From Micrococcales bacterium (GTDB lineage: Bacteria > Actinomycetota > Actinomycetes > S36-B12 > UBA5976), in contig JAHEEQ010000147.1 in assembly GCA_024640585.1 (NCBI GenBank), forward strand, positions 1 through 17,310: DNA of 17,310 bases, in the 5' to 3' direction. Positions 6,330 to 13,844 of the stretch are shown one piece after another. The notes below the pieces were generated by a model. That model did no database searches. It was not told where the DNA came from and saw only the letters and a list, made by a program, of their open reading frames with translations. Made by a program: the position numbers and the translations under genes. Position 1 is the stretch's first letter. Each line of letters opens with the position of its first letter.

Positions 6330-7673
6330 ATGAAAGCTTTTACTGCACGAAAACGCAATATTGAATTCTTGCTACTACTTGGCGTCTTGTCTATTTCTTG
6401 GCTCGCACTCTTTATGGTTGAAAATGCAACTTCATATAGGCACCCAATAGATGTCACCCAGATTTATGTAGTGATTACAGTTGTTACGGCGGGACATATA
6501 GCGATTCGCATTTTCGCTCCTCTGGCAGATCAATTCCTTTATCCACTCGCAGTTCTGCTGAATTTATTGGGCATTGTGATGATCCACCGGCTAGATATTG
6601 CAGATGAGGTACGTGCATCCGCAAGTCAAAGCACCTACTCTGCTGAGGCCGGCTCGCAATTAATTTGGTTTGGGATTGGAATTGCTTTATTAATAGCGAC
6701 TTTAGTAGTTGTGAAAGATCATCGACGTTTGCAGCGATACACATTCACAGCAATGGTTGCTGGTCTGGTCTTATTACTTTTACCAATGCTTCCAGTCCTA
6801 GGTGCAAGCATTAACGGTGCAAGGCTTTGGATTCGAATTGGTTCCCTTTCGTTCCAACCAGCTGAAATGGCAAAAATAGTTCTGCCAATCTTCTTCGCAG
6901 GCTATCTAGCTCGAAATCGAAACTCCATCGCCAGTATTCGTGAAAAATGGGCTGGGATTGGTTTTCCTAGACGCAAGGATTTAGGGCCAATAGTTTCTGC
7001 ATGGGCAATCAGTCTCTTGGTTTTGATTTCTCAAAGAGATCTCGGGACCTCGTTACTTTTCTTTGGTCTATTCGTAGGCATGCTTTACATCGCTACTGCC
7101 CAACGAACTTGGCTTGCTCTTGGCGCATTCTTGTTCTTGTCTGGCGCATTTATTGCGTATGAACTATTTAGTCACGTGAAACTTCGCACCATGGTTTGGT
7201 TAGATCCATTTCCTTATGCTTTAAATGAAAGTTACCAACTTGTTCAAGGTTTGTATGGTTTTGCAAGCGGTGGACTGTTTGGGCGCGGACTTGGTCAGGG
7301 TTACTCCTGGCTGGTTCCCTACGCAAAGAGCGATTTCATTTTGAGCGCTTTTGGCGAAGAACTTGGTTATGTCGGGCTGATCGCAATTACTTTTCTCTAT
7401 GCATTCATAGTGCAGCGAACATTAAGAACAAGTTTGATGACCAAAGATGATTTCGGTCAATTGTTATCCGCTGGCTTGGCAATTGTTTTTGGTTTGCAAC
7501 TTTTCGTCGTGTTCGGTGGCGTAACTAGGTTGATTCCACTTACAGGTTTGACGACCCCATTTTTGGCAGCAGGTGGTTCTGCATTGATTGCTAACTGGAT
7601 CATGATTGCAATAGTCCTACGCATATCGCACACTTCTACTTTGTTGAGCGCACCCTCTGGACGTCAATTATGA
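6330..7673 (+). CDS. rodA: RodA-type SEDS peptidoglycan glycosyltransferase
   Basis: Polytopic SEDS protein (447 residues) that polymerises lipid II glycan strands in elongation together with a class B PBP. ATG 6330 is chosen over GTG 6327 because AGGTG (6320-6324) is correctly spaced. Family motifs include NGARLWIRIGSLSFQPAEM (162-180), SQRDLGTSLL (234-243), the fourth extracellular loop WLDPFPYALNESYQ (290-303), GLYGFASGGLFGRGLG (307-322), FGEELGYVG (341-349) and TGLTTPFLAAGGSAL (405-419). Ten or more membrane helices are visible. In E. coli FtsW/RodA that loop reads like DP-x-G-x-G-YQ with a critical Asp; here the aligned residue appears to be Y296, although D292 is present. The next gene, pbpA, overlaps by ATGA (7670-7673), as expected for a SEDS-PBP pair. 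Confidence 0.94.
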   Translation: MKAFTARKRNIEFLLLLGVLSISWLALFMVENATSYRHPIDVTQIYVVITVVTAGHIAIRIFAPLADQFLYPLAVLLNLLGIVMIHRLDIADEVRASASQSTYSAEAGSQLIWFGIGIALLIATLVVVKDHRRLQRYTFTAMVAGLVLLLLPMLPVLGASINGARLWIRIGSLSFQPAEMAKIVLPIFFAGYLARNRNSIASIREKWAGIGFPRRKDLGPIVSAWAISLLVLISQRDLGTSLLFFGLFVGMLYIATAQRTWLALGAFLFLSGAFIAYELFSHVKLRTMVWLDPFPYALNESYQLVQGLYGFASGGLFGRGLGQGYSWLVPYAKSDFILSAFGEELGYVGLIAITFLYAFIVQRTLRTSLMTKDDFGQLLSAGLAIVFGLQLFVVFGGVTRLIPLTGLTTPFLAAGGSALIANWIMIAIVLRISHTSTLLSAPSGRQL

Positions 7674-9115
7674 ACCACCAGATTCGACGTATCTCAGGTT
7701 TGATGACTTTTGGACTATTGGCACTACTTTTAAATGTTGGTTACACCCAAATTTTCAATGCCGATTCGCTGCGTTTGAGACAAGACAATACGCGTTTGCT
7801 ACTGGAGGAATACGGGCGGCAACGCGGAACAATTCTGGCTGGGAATTTGGTCGTTGCGCAATCGCTAAAAACTGGTGGAACTCTTCGTTATGAACGTAAC
7901 TATCCGCAAGGCGAGGCGTTCGCACCTGCAACAGGATTTTATTCTCTCGTTTATGGAGCAACCGGAATTGAGCGCCTCTATTCTGCTATTTTGAGTGGAA
8001 ACGATGATCGCCTAGCCGTCGATCGTTTACAGCAACTGCTCGCAGGTAAAGAACAACGAGGCGGTGTAGTTCAGCTCACCATTGATCCAGCGTTGCAAAC
8101 CGCAGCATATTCCGCATTAAATGGGCGGACAGGAGCAGCAGTTGTAATTGACCCAAAAACTGGCGAGATTCTGGCTCTTGTCTCTTCGCCATCATTTAAT
8201 CCAAATGATTTATCAAGCAATTCGCCTGACAAAATTCGAAATGCATACGAGCAGATGTTGGCCGATGCAAACAAGCCAATGGACAACCGCCCTCTAACAA
8301 CTTCATTGCCTCCTGGTTCTACATTCAAATTGGTAGTTGCCGCGGCGGCTTTAGAAAGTGGAAAATTCACTGAAGAAAGTTTGTTGCCGGCCCCTGCAAG
8401 TTTGAAACTTCCACTTTCAAATAGCCGAATGCACAATTGGCAGCATGGGCCATGCACGAGTTCAGGCAAAATAACTTTGCGCCAAGCATTGGCAGTCTCT
8501 TGCAATACAACTTTTGCATGGCTAGGAATGCAGCTTGGTGCAGATGCTATTCGTGCGCAAGCGGAAAAATTCGGCTTCAATACATCAATTGCAATCCCAA
8601 TGAATTCTTCAACAAGTGTATTTCCATCAAATCTAGATGATGCACAAACTGCACTTTCTTCCATCGGTCAATTCGATGTTCGTGCAACAGCATTGCAAAT
8701 GGCAATGGTTGTTTCAGCGATTGCAAATGATGGAAAATTGATGCAACCTCATTTGGTAGACAAAGTATTAACAAGCGATCTTGGAGTTCTAGAACAAACT
8801 CCAAAAACAATTCGAAATCAGGCGATCAGCACTTCAGTGGCAAAGTTGCTTAAATCAATGATGAAAACGGTAGTAAATGCTGGAACTGCATACACTGTTC
8901 GAATACCTGGTGTAGAAGTTGGTGCAAAAACTGGAACTGCAGATTCTGGAACCGAAAAATCAGCCCATGCTTGGATGGTTGCAAATGCAACAAAAAATGG
9001 CAGGTCACTTTCGATAGCAGTTGTGGTTGAAAACGGTGGCGGTGCAGCTGAAGTTAGTGGCAACAAAATTGCTGGACCAATCGTTGCCAAAATTATTAAG
9101 CAGGCTTTCTTATGA
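7670..9115 (+). CDS. pbpA: PbpA class B penicillin-binding protein (DD-transpeptidase)
   Basis: Peptidoglycan transpeptidase working with RodA at the outer face of the membrane. The 481 residues comprise one signal-anchor helix (about 8-28), a short N-terminal pedestal domain (30-130) and a transpeptidase domain (about 150-480). Catalytic motifs are complete: SxxK at S217-K220 in PPGSTFKL, SxN at S277-N279 in AVSCNTTF, and KTG at 420-422 in VGAKTGTAD. The size matches the short PbpA of mycobacteria (about 490). Its start overlaps the rodA stop by four bases. Its stop also overlaps a 21-codon frame that leads into pknB. PbpA is a known kinase target in mycobacteria; whether that holds here cannot be judged. 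Confidence 0.95.
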   Translation: MNHQIRRISGLMTFGLLALLLNVGYTQIFNADSLRLRQDNTRLLLEEYGRQRGTILAGNLVVAQSLKTGGTLRYERNYPQGEAFAPATGFYSLVYGATGIERLYSAILSGNDDRLAVDRLQQLLAGKEQRGGVVQLTIDPALQTAAYSALNGRTGAAVVIDPKTGEILALVSSPSFNPNDLSSNSPDKIRNAYEQMLADANKPMDNRPLTTSLPPGSTFKLVVAAAALESGKFTEESLLPAPASLKLPLSNSRMHNWQHGPCTSSGKITLRQALAVSCNTTFAWLGMQLGADAIRAQAEKFGFNTSIAIPMNSSTSVFPSNLDDAQTALSSIGQFDVRATALQMAMVVSAIANDGKLMQPHLVDKVLTSDLGVLEQTPKTIRNQAISTSVAKLLKSMMKTVVNAGTAYTVRIPGVEVGAKTGTADSGTEKSAHAWMVANATKNGRSLSIAVVVENGGGAAEVSGNKIAGPIVAKIIKQAFL

Positions 9116-9177
9116 GTAAAAGGCAAGAAATTGAGCCAAGGTTTAGGCTTCACCTACATATGAGGAGTTACAAATGA
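9112..9177 (+). CDS. Possible 21-codon coupling ORF between pbpA and pknB
   Basis: An open frame runs ATG 9112 to TGA 9175-9177 and encodes MSKRQEIEPRFRLHLHMRSY plus K. It overlaps the pbpA stop as ATGA (9112-9115) and the pknB start as ATGA (9174-9177). The pknB Shine-Dalgarno GAGGAG (9162-9167) lies inside it. It is very basic and His/Arg-rich and resembles no family I know. It may serve only to carry ribosomes across the 58-nt gap, or it may be chance. No Shine-Dalgarno of its own is seen, so any translation would come from reinitiation after pbpA. Confidence 0.25.
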   Translation: MSKRQEIEPRFRLHLHMRSYK

Positions 9178-10892
9178 GCGATGCTGGCCAGGTTTGCCAA
9201 GGTCGATACCGACTTGGCGAAATCATTGGGCATGGGGGAATGGCTCAAGTTCATACCGCTACTGATTTACGCCTTGGGCGTGAAGTTGCGGTAAAAGTAC
9301 TCCGCTCTGATTTGGCACGTGACCCTTCATTTCTAAATCGATTTCGACGAGAAGCTCAAGCGGCTGCAAGTTTGAATCACCCAAACATTGTCAGTGTTTA
9401 TGACACCGGCGAAGATCTTTTGGATCAGGCACATCCTTCGTTGATGGTTCCATGGATTGTTATGGAGAAAGTAGAAGGACACACACTTCGCCATATCATT
9501 TCGGCTGGACGCAAAATTTCGCCAGACCGTGCCCTAGATATTTTGATTGGCGTACTTTCTGCACTTGATTACAGCCATCGACACGGAATTGTTCACCGTG
9601 ACATCAAACCTGCAAACATCATGATTACTACTCACGGCGATGTGAAGGTTATGGATTTCGGAATTGCTCGTGCAATTGCCGATGCGTCAGCAACCATGAC
9701 TCATTCAAACGCTGTGATGGGAACTGCGCATTACTTAAGTCCAGAACAAGCCAAAGGCGATGCTGTTGATGCACGATCAGATATCTATTCTGCTGGCTGC
9801 TTGTTATACGAATTGCTAACCGGCAAGCCGCCATTTAGTGGTGATTCTGCTGTTGCAATTGCCTACCAACATGTTTCTGAAAATCCAGTTGCACCTTCAG
9901 TTGTAAATGATTCAGTACCTGCACTTTTCGATGCAGTGGTTATGAAGTCATTGATGAAGAACCCGGATGACCGGTACCACACCGCTGCAGAAATGCGAGC
10001 TGACCTTGAACTCTTGCTCCAACGAGCTACTCCGCGATATGCCCAAGGCTCTACGATAAGTGACACCCAACCAATTGCGGCTGACGACGAAACGAAACGG
10101 ATCCCAAAAGTGGCTACAAAGAAATCAGTATCCCGTCCAAACAAACCTGAACAAAACATTCCAATGATTGTTGGAGCAGGTATCGCAGTAGTCGCCGTTG
10201 TTATTGGCGCACTAGTTTTGATTTCAAAATGGATTTCACCAACACCTGTGGACCAAATCGCAGTACCGGACCTAATCGGTTTAACTATTGAGCAAGCCAC
10301 GACTGAACTAAACAACGATGGTTTGGTAATTGGTGAGGTCACATATCAAGAAGCAGTTGACCGCCCTGAAGACACGATTATTAGTCAAAACCCTGGAAAA
10401 GACACCAGTGTTGACCGTGGAACCGCAATCAACGTAATCATCAGTCAAGGCAAAGGTCAAGTAGAGGTGCCAAATCTTGTGAACTTTGCTTCTATTGATG
10501 ATGCCCGGCAAGCATTACTAAATGCCCAACTAACACTTGGTGCCGTTACACGTGAAGCAAGTGATTTGCCACCAAACACAGTACTCAGAAGTGATCCAGT
10601 TGCTGGAACATTGGTCGATAAAGGTTCACAAGTAGCCATTGTGGTTTCAAGTGGAAGTGTTCAAGTTCCTAATGTTGTTGGTCAAGACGCAAGTGCCGCT
10701 CGCATCACTCTTGCAAATGAAGGCTTTATAGTAGAAACGGTTTATCAAGAAAGTGACGAAGTTGCAGCTGGAACTGTAATTTCTCAATCACCTGCTGCCA
10801 GTGAAACAGCAGATTTTGAATCAACTGTCACAATCACTGTTGCAAAACTTCCAGGTGATCCAGATCCAGGTGCGGGAGATCCAAACGCTTAG
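9174..10892 (+). CDS. pknB: PknB: PASTA-domain transmembrane Ser/Thr kinase
   Basis: Receptor-type Hanks kinase that senses muropeptides or lipid II outside and phosphorylates wall-synthesis and division proteins inside. The kinase domain spans about 12-275: glycine loop GHGGMAQVH (19-27), K41, alphaC E60, HRDIKPAN (141-148, catalytic D143), DFG (161-163) and GTAHYLSPEQA (183-193). T174 and T176 in the activation loop lie about where PknB autophosphorylates. A juxtamembrane linker leads to one helix (about 330-351) and three PASTA repeats outside (about 361-427, 428-492, 493-558), each beginning with a VP-x-hydrophobic pattern. Mycobacterial PknB has four repeats. The tail is Asp/Pro/Gly-rich. 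The start is supported by GAGGAG six bases upstream. No pknA-like second kinase precedes it, unlike many actinobacteria. Confidence 0.96.
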   Translation: MSDAGQVCQGRYRLGEIIGHGGMAQVHTATDLRLGREVAVKVLRSDLARDPSFLNRFRREAQAAASLNHPNIVSVYDTGEDLLDQAHPSLMVPWIVMEKVEGHTLRHIISAGRKISPDRALDILIGVLSALDYSHRHGIVHRDIKPANIMITTHGDVKVMDFGIARAIADASATMTHSNAVMGTAHYLSPEQAKGDAVDARSDIYSAGCLLYELLTGKPPFSGDSAVAIAYQHVSENPVAPSVVNDSVPALFDAVVMKSLMKNPDDRYHTAAEMRADLELLLQRATPRYAQGSTISDTQPIAADDETKRIPKVATKKSVSRPNKPEQNIPMIVGAGIAVVAVVIGALVLISKWISPTPVDQIAVPDLIGLTIEQATTELNNDGLVIGEVTYQEAVDRPEDTIISQNPGKDTSVDRGTAINVIISQGKGQVEVPNLVNFASIDDARQALLNAQLTLGAVTREASDLPPNTVLRSDPVAGTLVDKGSQVAIVVSSGSVQVPNVVGQDASAARITLANEGFIVETVYQESDEVAAGTVISQSPAASETADFESTVTITVAKLPGDPDPGAGDPNA

Positions 10893-10895
10893 GCG

Positions 10896-11525
10896 TTATT
10901 TCTTTCCTACAACTGGAGCAAGTCCAGCAGATTTTGCGATTGCATTCTTGTCGCCACATTCTGTTAGCCATTCAGCCAACATGCGGTGACCACCTTCGGT
11001 TAAAACAGATTCTGGATGGAATTGCACACCTTCGATTGGCAAACTTTTGTGTCGCAATCCCATAATTACATTTGAATCAGTCTGACCGGTGATAACAAAA
11101 TCTGTTGGGACTGTTTCATTTTCAACTGCAAGTGAGTGATAACGAGTAGCAATAAATGGTTGCGGCAACGAAGACATCACACTTTCACCTTGATGAAAAA
11201 CTTGGGAAGTTTTTCCATGCAGCAATTCAGGTGCACGACTAACCACACCACCAAATGCTTCGGCAATGGCTTGATGTCCTAAACAAACTCCAAACAATGG
11301 AATTTTATTTTCGGCGCAGAAATGCACCATCTCGATGCAAACACCTGCATCCTTGGGAGTTCCAGGACCTGGGGATAACAAAACACCGTCATAGTTTTTT
11401 GCATCACTTACTTCAACTTCATCGTTTCGCTTTACTGTCACATCTGCACCGAGCTGGGCTAGGTATTGAACGATGTTGAAAACGAAAGAGTCGTAGTTGT
11501 CGATAACTAAAACGCGGGTGCTCAT
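10896..11525 (-). CDS. Class I glutamine amidotransferase, TrpG/PabA type
   Basis: Glutaminase subunit that releases ammonia for anthranilate synthase (tryptophan) or aminodeoxychorismate synthase (folate). The triad is C81 in GVCLGHQ (79-85), H170 and E172 in QFHPES (168-173). Other family signatures are VLVIDNYDSFVFN (5-17), LLSPGPGTP (49-57) and ATRYHSLAV (126-134). Length (209) fits. The synthase partner (trpE or pabB) is not in the window, so TrpG and PabA cannot be separated; it could serve both. This gene regularly lies beside pknB in actinobacteria. It is convergent with pknB with only 3 nt between stop codons and no visible terminator. No good Shine-Dalgarno is seen; GACAAT six bases before the ATG suggests a leaderless start. 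Confidence 0.92.
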   Translation of the reverse strand: MSTRVLVIDNYDSFVFNIVQYLAQLGADVTVKRNDEVEVSDAKNYDGVLLSPGPGTPKDAGVCIEMVHFCAENKIPLFGVCLGHQAIAEAFGGVVSRAPELLHGKTSQVFHQGESVMSSLPQPFIATRYHSLAVENETVPTDFVITGQTDSNVIMGLRHKSLPIEGVQFHPESVLTEGGHRMLAEWLTECGDKNAIAKSAGLAPVVGKK

Positions 11526-11531
11526 AGGCGT

Positions 11532-11537
11532 ATTGTC
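11532..11537 (-). promoter_or_regulatory. Possible leaderless -10 of trpG/pabA
   Basis: Minus-strand GACAAT is followed by six bases (ACGCCT) and the ATG at 11525. It keeps the A at position 2 and T at position 6 of TANNNT but has G at position 1, so it is weaker than the other leaderless elements here. The AGGA further upstream is too distant to be a normal Shine-Dalgarno. Confidence 0.35.
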
Positions 11538-11590
11538 CTAATCCATTCGAGAAATGAGTGCCTCGCGTGCAAGAACCTCAACCTTTCGCC

Positions 11591-11615
11591 TATTCTTTGC
11601 CCCGAATTGAAGGAG
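11591..11615 (+). promoter_or_regulatory. Candidate -10 and Shine-Dalgarno of crgA
   Basis: TATTCT (11591-11596) fits a TANNNT -10 element, giving a leader of about 18 nt. AAGGAG (11610-11615) is a strong Shine-Dalgarno five bases before ATG 11621. That ribosome site selects this start over an upstream in-frame GTG at 11558, which would precede the promoter element. The -35 region is not recognisable. Confidence 0.45.
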
Positions 11616-11620
11616 TTCCA

Positions 11621-11878
11621 ATGCCTGTTAGCCGTCGCCGCAAGACTGATAACTACACCCCTGTCACGATCTCGCACGAGCCACAAAAGTTTGAATCCCC
11701 ACGCTGGCTAGCCCCGCTCATGGTGCTTTGCCTAGTTCTAGGACTGCTCTGGGTGGTTGTTTTCTACATCGCGGGTAATGACATCTCCTTCATGCGCAAT
11801 CTGGGCAATCTGGGCAACATTGGGATTGGCTTTGGCCTCATGGCAGTCGGCTTTTTCCTGTCGACCAAGTGGCATTAA
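11621..11878 (+). CDS. crgA: CrgA (WhiP-type) septation protein
   Basis: Small membrane protein (85 residues) of the CrgA family, which in Streptomyces and mycobacteria regulates Z-ring activity and binds FtsZ, FtsQ, FtsI and wall-synthesis partners. The arrangement is typical: a basic cytoplasmic N terminus (MPVSRRRK), a Pro-rich tail to residue 28, helix one (about 29-50), a short outside loop (GNDISFMRN), helix two (about 63-81) and a terminal TKWH resembling the family's MRW ending. It is alone on the plus strand, divergent from trpG/pabA and convergent with rhomboid, its usual neighbours near pknB in actinobacteria. No T-rich terminator follows; the gap instead contains DnaA-box-like repeats. 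Confidence 0.92.
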   Translation: MPVSRRRKTDNYTPVTISHEPQKFESPRWLAPLMVLCLVLGLLWVVVFYIAGNDISFMRNLGNLGNIGIGFGLMAVGFFLSTKWH

Positions 11879-11903
11879 TTTCTAAATTACACGCTTGTAA
11901 TTC

Positions 11904-11933
11904 ATCCCCAGTCTGGGGATAACTTGTGGATAA
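11904..11933. promoter_or_regulatory. DnaA-box-like tandem repeats and inverted repeat
   Basis: TGTGGATAA at 11925-11933 is the exact reverse complement of the consensus DnaA box TTATCCACA. TGGGGATAA at 11914-11922 differs by one base and sits exactly 11 bp upstream in the same orientation, each followed by CT. A third, more diverged box in the opposite orientation (TCATCCCCA, 11902-11910) makes a perfect inverted repeat ATCCCCA-GTC-TGGGGAT (11904-11920). No T-tract follows, so a terminator is unlikely. Binding by DnaA is inference. Confidence 0.55.
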
Positions 11934-11940
11934 CTCCCGC

Positions 11941-12645
11941 TTAGCGGCGCCGTATTTCGACGATATTTCCAAGCACAAATCCAGCTATCAGGCCACCCAC
12001 ATGGCCATGCCAGTCGATATTTGGCACCACAAAACCAAGCCCCAAGTTGATGGCAATCATCACAAGCATTCCACTCGCGTCGCTATTTAGCCGTCGGCTG
12101 ATCGCAACATAAGCACCAAAAAGACCAAATACTGCACCAGACGCTCCGACTGAAAAAGCCATTGGTTCATTCATATAAACCGAAAGCAATCCGCCAGAAA
12201 TTCCAGACAATAAATAAATTACAGCGAACTTATATTTGCCAAGACGATTTTCTAAAACTAATCCGACCTGCCACAACGCCAACATGTTGAATGCAATGTG
12301 CATAAAGTTGAGATGTAAAAACATTGATGTGATGATGCGGTACCACTCGCCGTAGTACTGAACCAAGACTGGATTCAATCCATAGTTCGAAATAATTTCA
12401 TTTTGATTTCCGCCATAGGAAAATACGAACAAAGCAACACATACTGCGATAATTATTTGAGTTACTAACGGGCGTGCGAAAGTATTTATTTGGCGGGTAA
12501 CTTGTTTATCTCGTGCGCATTCTGGACACTGAAATCCAACAGATGCATCTACTAAACATTTTGCGCAGATTGGTCTTCCACAACGTTGGCATGACAAACC
12601 GGTTTCGGTTTCGGGATGCCATGCACAACGTTGGAAAGTACTCAT
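11941..12645 (-). CDS. Zinc-finger rhomboid-family intramembrane serine protease
   Basis: Rhomboid protease of 234 residues with an N-terminal B-box-like zinc-binding segment. Cys/His pairs occur at C7/H10, C19/C22, C27/C30 and C40/C43. Membrane helices follow from about residue 59. The catalytic dyad is S169 in GASGAVFG (167-174) and H215 in HGHVGG (213-218); H116 and N120 in the HLNFMHIAFN helix (111-120) fit the oxyanion-stabilising region. It cleaves membrane proteins within the bilayer; the substrate is unknown. The start lies 3 nt after the ppiA stop and has no Shine-Dalgarno, so translation probably depends on ppiA. Pairing of ppiA with this type of rhomboid near crgA is common in actinobacteria. 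It is the last gene of the minus-strand series. Confidence 0.93.
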   Translation of the reverse strand: MSTFQRCAWHPETETGLSCQRCGRPICAKCLVDASVGFQCPECARDKQVTRQINTFARPLVTQIIIAVCVALFVFSYGGNQNEIISNYGLNPVLVQYYGEWYRIITSMFLHLNFMHIAFNMLALWQVGLVLENRLGKYKFAVIYLLSGISGGLLSVYMNEPMAFSVGASGAVFGLFGAYVAISRRLNSDASGMLVMIAINLGLGFVVPNIDWHGHVGGLIAGFVLGNIVEIRRR

Positions 12646-12648
12646 AAT

Positions 12649-13158
12649 TTATGCGATTGTGATGCTCTTTATTAAAACTTCGGTCACTGGGCGATCTTGT
12701 GCACCAGTTGGAATTGATGCAATTGCATCTACAACTTTGCGGCTCGCATCGTCGATAACTTTGCCGAAGATTGTGTGCTTGAAGTTCAACCAGGATGTGT
12801 CTGCAACAGTGATAAAGAACTGAGAACCATTTGTGTTTGGTCCTGCGTTTGCCATCGCAAGAATGTATGGCTCATTGAAAACTAATTCTGGATGTGGTTC
12901 ATCTTCGAAACGGTATCCAGGGCCACCACGACCAGTGCCTTCAGGATCTCCACCTTGAATCATAAAGTTAGGAATTACTCGGTGAAATGGCACATTTGTG
13001 TAAAGAGCGCCTTCACCCTTTTTGCCAGTCTTTGGATCCATCCAGTCGATTGAGCCGTCAGCCAAACCAATGAAGTTTGCGACAGTTTTTGGTGCATGAT
13101 TTGGGAATAGCTCAATAGCAATATCACCCAAAGTTGTATGAATAGTTGCAGTTGTCAT
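12649..13158 (-). CDS. ppiA: Cyclophilin-type peptidyl-prolyl cis-trans isomerase
   Basis: Cytoplasmic cyclophilin (169 residues) that speeds cis-trans change at proline bonds. It is a single-domain protein with no signal peptide. Active-site signatures are FHRVIPNFMIQGGDP (58-72, catalytic R60), ANAGPNTNGSQFFIT (103-117) and SWLNFKHTIFGKV (122-134, W123 and H128 near the cyclosporin-binding surface). A longer loop (DPKTGKKGEGALY, 41-53) is common in actinobacterial PpiA. A clear AAGGA Shine-Dalgarno lies six bases before the ATG at 13158. It is 8 nt downstream of the YczE-like gene and 3 nt upstream of rhomboid. Confidence 0.95.
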   Translation of the reverse strand: MTTATIHTTLGDIAIELFPNHAPKTVANFIGLADGSIDWMDPKTGKKGEGALYTNVPFHRVIPNFMIQGGDPEGTGRGGPGYRFEDEPHPELVFNEPYILAMANAGPNTNGSQFFITVADTSWLNFKHTIFGKVIDDASRKVVDAIASIPTGAQDRPVTEVLIKSITIA

Positions 13159-13166
13159 TTTTTCCT

Positions 13167-13844
13167 TTATTTAGGTTTTGCCAAACGGCTTACAACACCC
13201 AACCATAGAGCAACCGCTCTTCCGATGCCTGCGGCGAATATCAATGTGCCAATTCCAGCAGTTCCGCCCAGCAGATATCCAATAGTTAGGACCGCTATTT
13301 CTAGCGAGAACCTAACGCGACTCACTCGTACACCAGTTTTATTGTGTAAAGAGGTCATCAAACCATCGCGCGGACCCGGACCCAAATTGCAAGTCAAATA
13401 AAGTGACGAACCGATACCAACCGTTAACACTCCCGCTATAACCACTGGAATTCCCACCGCAAGAGTTTGGACTTTCGGAAGAAGTAAAATCGAAAAATCA
13501 AGAACTGCAGCAATCACAATAATGTTTGAAATAGTTCCTAGCCCTGGTCTTTCCTTCAAAGGAATCCAAAGTAGCAAAACCACCACGCTTACTAGAAATG
13601 TGGTTACACCTATATCAAGACCGGTTCGTTTTGTTAATCCTTCAGATAAAACCACCCAGGGTGAATTTCCAAGACCCGTGATAACAAGTAATGCTTCACC
13701 AAAACCAAAAAGCGATAACCCAAGTATTAAAACTAGAAATGTCGCAACGCTTGGCTTCCACCGACTCTGACTTCGCCATGATGTTTGCGGAATAGTGCGG
13801 TGACCGCGCAAAATAATTTCACGCCAGGACAACTGGTCAGACAT
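13167..13844 (-). CDS. YczE/YyaS/YitT-like integral membrane protein
   Basis: A 225-residue membrane protein resembling the YczE/YyaS family, whose function is not well established; some members sit near regulators or non-ribosomal peptide genes. Family-like features are GLGNSPWVVLSEGL (57-70), an intracellular turn followed by GTISNIIVIAAVLDF (103-117), and NLGPGPRDGLMTSL (153-166). Five or six hydrophobic helices are visible (about 33-55, 79-96, 106-122, 128-150, 181-194, 198-217). The N-terminal 30 residues are basic and soluble. The ATG follows the TAA of the upstream GLUG/OmpA-like gene directly, with no gap and no Shine-Dalgarno, so termination-reinitiation is likely. Transport or regulation are both possible; I do not assign a function. 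Confidence 0.8.
   Translation of the reverse strand: MSDQLSWREIILRGHRTIPQTSWRSQSRWKPSVATFLVLILGLSLFGFGEALLVITGLGNSPWVVLSEGLTKRTGLDIGVTTFLVSVVVLLLWIPLKERPGLGTISNIIVIAAVLDFSILLLPKVQTLAVGIPVVIAGVLTVGIGSSLYLTCNLGPGPRDGLMTSLHNKTGVRVSRVRFSLEIAVLTIGYLLGGTAGIGTLIFAAGIGRAVALWLGVVSRLAKPK

Noticed and set aside
8071..8664. A 197-codon minus-strand open frame inside pbpA
   Set aside because: It is fully antisense to the transpeptidase domain with intact SxxK and SxN motifs; it shows no recognisable domain.
9131..9160. A possible internal promoter for pknB (TTGAGC and TACATA, 18 bp apart)
   Set aside because: The -10 is a poor match and lacks the final T of TANNNT. The interlocked reading frames favour read-through from pbpA.
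9863..10342. A 159-codon minus-strand open frame inside pknB
   Set aside because: It is antisense to the kinase C-lobe, linker and membrane helix. The composition looks like a reverse reading of the linker, without motifs.
11904..11920. The ATCCCCA/TGGGGAT inverted repeat as a crgA terminator
   Set aside because: The 3-nt loop and lack of a T-tract on either side make termination unlikely. The repeat is better explained by adjacent DnaA-box-like sequences.
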